Shown here: in pieces, positions 59,898 through 64,000 of the stretch | How the letters are laid out: every line of letters begins with the position of its first letter | Position numbering within the stretch: position 1 is the stretch's first letter | Source: Lachnospiraceae bacterium | Lineage (GTDB): Bacteria; Bacillota; Clostridia; Lachnospirales; Lachnospiraceae | Direction: 5' to 3' | Length of the DNA stretch: 64,000 nucleotides | Assembly: GCA_028689655.1 (NCBI GenBank) | Contig: JAQVCT010000014.1 | Location: 19,557 to 83,556 of the forward strand | Made by a program: the position numbers and the translations under genes | The notes under the pieces: generated by a model | Told to the model about the DNA's origin: nothing | The model's input: the letters and a program-made list of their open reading frames with translations, nothing else | Database searches by the model: none

Positions 59898-61007
59898 ATG
59901 AACCAGAAAGATTTACAGTATATGAGACGTGCCCTGGAACTGGCACAAAAAGGAGCGGGTTATGTGAATCCAAACCCTATGGTAGGTGCCGTGATCGTGA
60001 AAGCGGGAAAGGTCATCGGGGAAGGTTATCACATGAGATATGGAGAGCTTCATGCGGAGCGAAATGCTCTGGGAAACTGCAGTGAATCGCCGGAGGGAGC
60101 CACCCTCTATGTGACACTGGAGCCATGCTGCCATTATGGGAAGACGCCGCCCTGTACAGAAGCCATTATAGAGAATGGAATAAAAAGAGTGGTGATCGGC
60201 TCCCACGATCCCAATCCTCTGGTAGCGGGGAAAGGCGTCCGAATTCTCCGGGAAAATGAAATAGAGGTGACAGAGCATGTACTACAGGCAGAATGCGATG
60301 CATGTAATCAGATATTTTTCCACTATATCAGGACGCAGACCCCCTATGTCATCATGAAATATGCCATGACCATGGACGGGAAGATTGCTACCGTAGCAGG
60401 ACTTTCCCAGTGGATCACAGGGGAAGAATCCAGACAGCAGGTGCAGCGGGATCGGCACCGATGCATGGGAATCATGGTGGGAGTGGGAACAGTACTGGCA
60501 GATGACCCCCAGCTCACCTGCCGCATTCCCGGGGGTAAGAATCCCATTCGCATCATCTGTGACACCAGACTGCGAACACCGGAAACCGCAATGGTGGTAC
60601 GGACAGCCCGAGAAGTACCTACCATAATCGCCACATGTGACAAGGATGTGAGAAAACAGGAAGGATATGTAAACCAGGGATGTGAAGTGTTGGTGACACC
60701 GGAGGCAGAGGGGCACGTGGATGTGGCATATCTCATGGAGGCGCTGGGAAAACGAAAAATAGACAGCATCCTGTTAGAGGGTGGAGACACCCTGAACTGG
60801 AGCTGTCTGGAAAATGGAATCGTGCAGAAAGTACAGACCTACATCGCACCGAAGATATTTGGCGGGCAGGGTGCAAAGACACCCGTGGCCGGAGCGGGCG
60901 TTCATCAGCCATCCCAGTGCTACAGGCTCATGAATCCCCAAGTGTCCTACCTTGGTGCAGATATTCTGATAGAAAGCGAGGTACAGCCATGTTTACCGGA
61001 ATCATAG
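59898..61007 (+). CDS. ribD: Bifunctional pyrimidine deaminase/reductase RibD
   Basis: A 369-residue riboflavin enzyme. The N-terminal zinc deaminase has HAERNALG and PCCHYGKTPPC. The C-terminal NADPH reductase has KYAMTMDGKIATVAGLSQWI, VGVGTVLADDPQLTCR and SILLEGGDTLNW. It converts the GTP-derived pyrimidine to 5-amino-6-ribitylamino-uracil phosphate. The ATG at 59898 follows GAAGGA; an in-frame ATG at 59826 lies inside the terminator stem. It overlaps ribE by 19 nt. Confidence 0.96.
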   Translation: MNQKDLQYMRRALELAQKGAGYVNPNPMVGAVIVKAGKVIGEGYHMRYGELHAERNALGNCSESPEGATLYVTLEPCCHYGKTPPCTEAIIENGIKRVVIGSHDPNPLVAGKGVRILRENEIEVTEHVLQAECDACNQIFFHYIRTQTPYVIMKYAMTMDGKIATVAGLSQWITGEESRQQVQRDRHRCMGIMVGVGTVLADDPQLTCRIPGGKNPIRIICDTRLRTPETAMVVRTAREVPTIIATCDKDVRKQEGYVNQGCEVLVTPEAEGHVDVAYLMEALGKRKIDSILLEGGDTLNWSCLENGIVQKVQTYIAPKIFGGQGAKTPVAGAGVHQPSQCYRLMNPQVSYLGADILIESEVQPCLPES

Positions 61008-61714
61008 AGGAGATTGGACAGATAAGAAGAGTTGTCAGAGGAATGCAGTCCGTTACCCTGGAAATCAAAGGAAAGAAAGTACTGGAACATACCAGAACAG
61101 GGGACAGCATTGCGGTGAATGGAGTCTGCCTCACAGCGACACATCTTTTGCGGGATTCCTTTCTGGCGGATGTGATGCCGGAGACCATGCATCGGTCTTC
61201 CCTGGGGCAGTTGAAGATGGGCAGCAGTGTGAATCTGGAACGTGCCATGGCTGCGGACGGGAGATTTGGCGGGCACATGGTGTCCGGTCACATCGATGGA
61301 ACGGGCAGTATCCGAAATGTGGCTGGGGATGATAATGCCATATGGTATGAGATAGAAGCCTCACCTGAGATCCTGTTCCATATAGTGGAGAAAGGTTCCA
61401 TCACACTGGACGGGATCAGCCTGACCGTGGCAAAGGTGGAGAAAACCTCCTTCTGGGTGTCCATCATTCCCCACACCCAGCGGGAGACCACACTCCATGA
61501 GAAGAAACCAGGAGATATCATCAATATCGAAAATGATCTGGTGGGAAAATATATCGAAAAATATATGAGGGTGATGCAGCAGAACCCATCCATGGAACAC
61601 ACAAGAGGGAAGCATATGCCAGAACAGACAGAGGTGGGATGGGAGCATCCATATGCAGAATCACGACCTGTACTCACCATGGATTTTCTGGTGGAACATG
61701 GATTTAAAAAGTAA
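60989..61714 (+). CDS. ribE: Riboflavin synthase, alpha subunit
   Basis: A 241-residue RibE that joins two lumazines into riboflavin. The tandem lumazine-binding domains are visible: MFTGIIEEIGQIRRV, GDSIAVNGVCLTATHL and the second GHMVSGHIDGTGSI, SITLDGISLTVAKVEKTSFW. A C-terminal extension of about 40 residues, including GKHMPEQTEV, goes beyond the usual end. The start ATG at 60989 overlaps the end of ribD by 19 nt, so translation is coupled. An alternative ATG at 60917 is inside ribD. Confidence 0.95.
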   Translation: MFTGIIEEIGQIRRVVRGMQSVTLEIKGKKVLEHTRTGDSIAVNGVCLTATHLLRDSFLADVMPETMHRSSLGQLKMGSSVNLERAMAADGRFGGHMVSGHIDGTGSIRNVAGDDNAIWYEIEASPEILFHIVEKGSITLDGISLTVAKVEKTSFWVSIIPHTQRETTLHEKKPGDIINIENDLVGKYIEKYMRVMQQNPSMEHTRGKHMPEQTEVGWEHPYAESRPVLTMDFLVEHGFKK

Positions 61715-61742
61715 AAAATAAAGCAGGAAAAGGAGATACAAA

Positions 61743-62957
61743 ATGTTTCAGTACAATTCAGTAGAAGAAGGGATAGAAGCCTTGAAAAAGGGAGAGATCA
61801 TCCTGGTGACGGATGATGAGGACAGGGAGAACGAGGGGGATTTTATCTGTGGGGCAGAATATGCCACCACAGAGAATGTGAACTTTATGGCGGTTCATGG
61901 AAAGGGACTGATCTGTATGCCCATGTCCCAGTCTCTTCTGGAAAAATTGCAGATACCACAGATGGTGACAGACAATTCCGACAATCATGAAACAGCATTT
62001 ACCGTATCCATTGATTATCGGGAGACCACCACAGGAATCTCCGCGGTGGAGAGAAGTATGACAGCCATGCACTGCGTATCCGAGGATGCGAAGCCTTCAG
62101 ACTTTCGCAGACCGGGGCACATGTTTCCTCTGCTGGCGAAGAAAAATGGTGTGCTGGAGCGGAATGGGCACACGGAAGCCACCGTGGATCTCATGCGCCT
62201 GGCAGGGTTAAAGGAATGCGGACTGTGCTGTGAGATCATGAGGGAGGACGGCACGATGATGCGTACACCGGAGCTCATAGAACTGGCAGAGAAGTGGCAT
62301 CTGAAATTCATCACCATTCAGGCATTACAGCAATATCGAAAGACCCACGATAGGCTGGTAAGCTGTGTGGCCAGCACGAAGATGCCCACAAAATATGGAG
62401 AGTTCCGGGCATACGGTTATGTGAATGAACTGAATGGCGAGCATCATGTAGCCCTGGTGAAGGGAGAGATCGGAGACGGTAAAGACCTCCTGTGCCGTGT
62501 CCATTCGGAATGTCTCACGGGAGATGCCTTTGGCTCCATGAAATGTGACTGCGGACAGCAATATGCGGCAGCCATGGAACAGATCGAGAGAGAGGGCAGA
62601 GGAATCCTGCTCTACATGCGTCAGGAAGGACGGGGAATCGGTCTGATCAATAAGTTACGCGCCTATGAATTACAGGATCAGGGGATGGATACTGTGGAAG
62701 CCAACCTTGCACTGGGATTCCCGGAGGATATGCGGGAGTACTATATCGGAGTGCAGATCTTGAAGGATCTGGGAGCCAGGGAACTGCGTCTCCTGACCAA
62801 TAATCCGGATAAAGTCTATGAGCTGGAGGATTATGGATTGAAGATCAAGGAGAGAGTACCCATTCAAATAGAGGCAAATCCCTTTGACCTGCGCTATCTC
62901 CGCACCAAACAGATGCGTATGCGCCACATAGTTCGCTACGATACTGCTGTGAAATGA
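61743..62957 (+). CDS. ribBA: DHBP synthase/GTP cyclohydrolase II RibBA
   Basis: A 404-residue bifunctional enzyme. The N-terminal DHBP synthase has [13 protein letters not shown] and [20 protein letters not shown]. The C-terminal GTP cyclohydrolase II has [24 protein letters not shown] (residues [18 protein letters not shown]) zinc-binding cysteines and [20 protein letters not shown]. It starts both branches of riboflavin synthesis. AAGGAG before the ATG. It lies 28 bp after ribE. Confidence 0.96.
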   Translation: MFQYNSVEEGIEALKKGEIILVTDDEDRENEGDFICGAEYATTENVNFMAVHGKGLICMPMSQSLLEKLQIPQMVTDNSDNHETAFTVSIDYRETTTGISAVERSMTAMHCVSEDAKPSDFRRPGHMFPLLAKKNGVLERNGHTEATVDLMRLAGLKECGLCCEIMREDGTMMRTPELIELAEKWHLKFITIQALQQYRKTHDRLVSCVASTKMPTKYGEFRAYGYVNELNGEHHVALVKGEIGDGKDLLCRVHSECLTGDAFGSMKCDCGQQYAAAMEQIEREGRGILLYMRQEGRGIGLINKLRAYELQDQGMDTVEANLALGFPEDMREYYIGVQILKDLGARELRLLTNNPDKVYELEDYGLKIKERVPIQIEANPFDLRYLRTKQMRMRHIVRYDTAVK

Positions 62958-63136
62958 CGGTCGGGAGATAATATTTCAAGTACCTTTCACTAAAGTAGAA
63001 ATCAAGTATATCCATATATATTTTCATTACAGGAAAGCAGAAACAAAACAAAGAATACAAATTAAAAATAGAAAATCAATGAAAACAAATACAACAATCA
63101 AAAAACAAAATAAGCAAATAAAAGGAGAAGCAGAAA

Positions 63137-63598
63137 ATGAACAAATTAGAAGGAAAATTAGTAGCATCTAACATGAAGGTAGGAATCGTGGCAGCCAGAT
63201 TCAATGAATTTATCACCAACAAGCTGGTGGGCGGTGCGGAGGATGCACTGCTCCGTCATGATGTGGAGGGAGATAATATCGACATCGCCTGGGTTCCGGG
63301 CGCATTTGAGATTCCATTGATCGCATCCAGGATGGCAAAAAGCGGAAAATATGACGCCGTCATCTGTCTGGGCGCAGTGATTCGCGGCAACACTTCACAC
63401 TATGATTATGTATGCAGCGAAGTATCCAAGGGAATCGCCACCGTATCTTTGAACAGCGATATCCCGGTACTGTTTGGCGTGCTCACCACAGAGAACATAG
63501 AGCAGGCAATCGAGAGAGCCGGCACAAAGGCAGGAAATAAAGGTTATGACTGTGCAGTCAGTGCCATCGAGATGGTAAACCTCATTCGCGCATTATAA
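63137..63598 (+). CDS. ribH: Lumazine synthase RibH
   Basis: A 153-residue 6,7-dimethyl-8-ribityllumazine synthase. Signatures: [55 protein letters not shown] and [24 protein letters not shown] [16 protein letters not shown]. It ends the ribD-ribE-ribBA-ribH operon. The 179-bp gap to ribBA is A-rich and shows no internal terminator. AAAAGGAG lies before the ATG. Confidence 0.96.
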   Translation: MNKLEGKLVASNMKVGIVAARFNEFITNKLVGGAEDALLRHDVEGDNIDIAWVPGAFEIPLIASRMAKSGKYDAVICLGAVIRGNTSHYDYVCSEVSKGIATVSLNSDIPVLFGVLTTENIEQAIERAGTKAGNKGYDCAVSAIEMVNLIRAL

Positions 63599-64000
63599 AT
63601 GGAATGCAAGATCCATCTTCATGTGCAGCGTCACCCCATTTGACCCCGGAGAATTTATTTTATTTATAAAGAATCCGTTCTTTTAAAAAATTAGGGTAGT
63701 TGACTCTTACTAATTTGCACTATATACGGGATTGTCAACCTTACATTTTTTTGAGTGCGTTTATTGAGCTGGCTCAATGGATTTTCTTCCAATATTTGAA
63801 TAGTAGGACATAATTTTCCCATATATAAAGTTAAAACTTAAACAGTTTTTAATTTATCGTAACTATTCAGAACCAATGTCACTTAGTTAAGCTTATTTGG
63901 TTAAGTTACGGTTTGACCTCTAACCAAAATTAATTTCAAATAATAGTTGACACTTCGACGAAAATGTGCGGCCGCTCTCGTTACTGATGTATTTTAGACG
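63599..64000. other. Non-coding right end of the window
   Basis: No coding sequence is supported in these 400 bp. They contain an inverted pair AGTTGAC / GTCAACC (about 63690-63740) and a GTAACTATTCAGAACC end at 63859. There is a further TAGTTGACA near 63944 and a GCGGCCGC site at 63970. The sequence past 63859 looks unlike the other copies and may be the edge of a further element. Confidence 0.4.
63859..63874 (+). repeat. GTAAC/GTTAC element, end of copy 5
   Basis: GTAACTATTCAGAACC is identical to the left end of the copies at 27157 and 38696. The following 40 bp (CAATGTCACTTAG, then TTAAG/CTTATT arms) differ from them, so this is either another subtype or a truncated copy. It lies 260 bp downstream of ribH. 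Confidence 0.55.

Overview
The window looks like chromosome of a spore-forming, probably motile member of the Lachnospiraceae (Bacillota, Clostridia). Supporting signs are the conserved sporulation and division cluster mazG-hup-rqcP-yabP-yabQ-divIC-spoIIE-tilS-hpt-ftsH, a CotS-type spore coat kinase-fold protein, a rubrerythrin with an N-terminal rubredoxin domain beside a PerR-type regulator, a type 3 prolyl-tRNA synthetase behind a proline T-box, a methyl-accepting chemotaxis protein, AGGAGG-type ribosome binding sites with frequent TTG/GTG starts, and moderate-to-low GC. No prophage, CRISPR array or complete insertion sequence is visible. The mobile-looking material consists of small non-coding repeats.

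Layout. 0-2 kb: end of a DUF4956 membrane gene, then murG and a TSCPD-domain gene on the minus strand. 2.2-6.4 kb: a membrane protein and a GntR(YtrA)-ABC ATPase-permease operon. 6.7-9.2 kb: a D-2-hydroxyacid dehydrogenase and two HAD phosphatases. 9.2-10.7 kb: a HipB/HipA-like pair. 10.7-12 kb: rubrerythrin and perR on the minus strand. 12.1-18.1 kb: an arabino-oligosaccharide locus (solute-binding lipoprotein, two permeases, GH51 arabinofuranosidase, LacI regulator). 18.2-22.6 kb: a two-component system, a RluA-type pseudouridine synthase and an AI-2E/YtvI-type membrane protein. 22.7-28.3 kb: T-box-proS, ackA, cca, cotS. 28.4-38.4 kb: a PEGA-domain lipoprotein and the sporulation/division cluster. 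38.9-45.4 kb: a GH13 glycosidase, tRNA-Tyr, tRNA-Leu, an MCP, a YitT protein and an SDR. 46.3-52.1 kb: three consecutive ECF sigma factor/anti-sigma pairs. 52.4-55.3 kb: cfa, trmO and an unknown gene. 55.5-58.6 kb: a GH127 beta-L-arabinofuranosidase divergent from an AraC regulator. 58.8-59.5 kb: a TauE-like permease. 59.5-63.6 kb: FMN riboswitch and ribD-ribE-ribBA-ribH.

Connections. GH51 with its ABC importer and GH127 with its AraC regulator are two separately controlled parts of L-arabinoside use. The rib operon is under FMN control. The spoIIE gene has a consensus -35 and -10 separated by 21 bp and an overlapping 0A box, as known for Spo0A-activated promoters, but its product lacks the usual multi-pass membrane domain.

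Most unusual features: (i) a 177-bp dispersed repeat that can form five successive hairpins, with two full and three partial copies, one of which supplies the last codons of an anti-sigma gene; (ii) a family of GTAAC...GTTAC-bounded elements always found just downstream of genes; (iii) a 166-bp element with long terminal inverted repeats directly in front of the MCP gene; (iv) a 4 x 56-bp tandem array of double hairpins whose first hairpin recurs beside the start of a lipoprotein gene 17 kb away; (v) the triple ECF cluster, two of whose anti-sigma proteins share an extracytoplasmic module joined to different C-terminal domains. No clearly new multi-protein system was found; the sigma cluster and the structured repeats are the best candidates.
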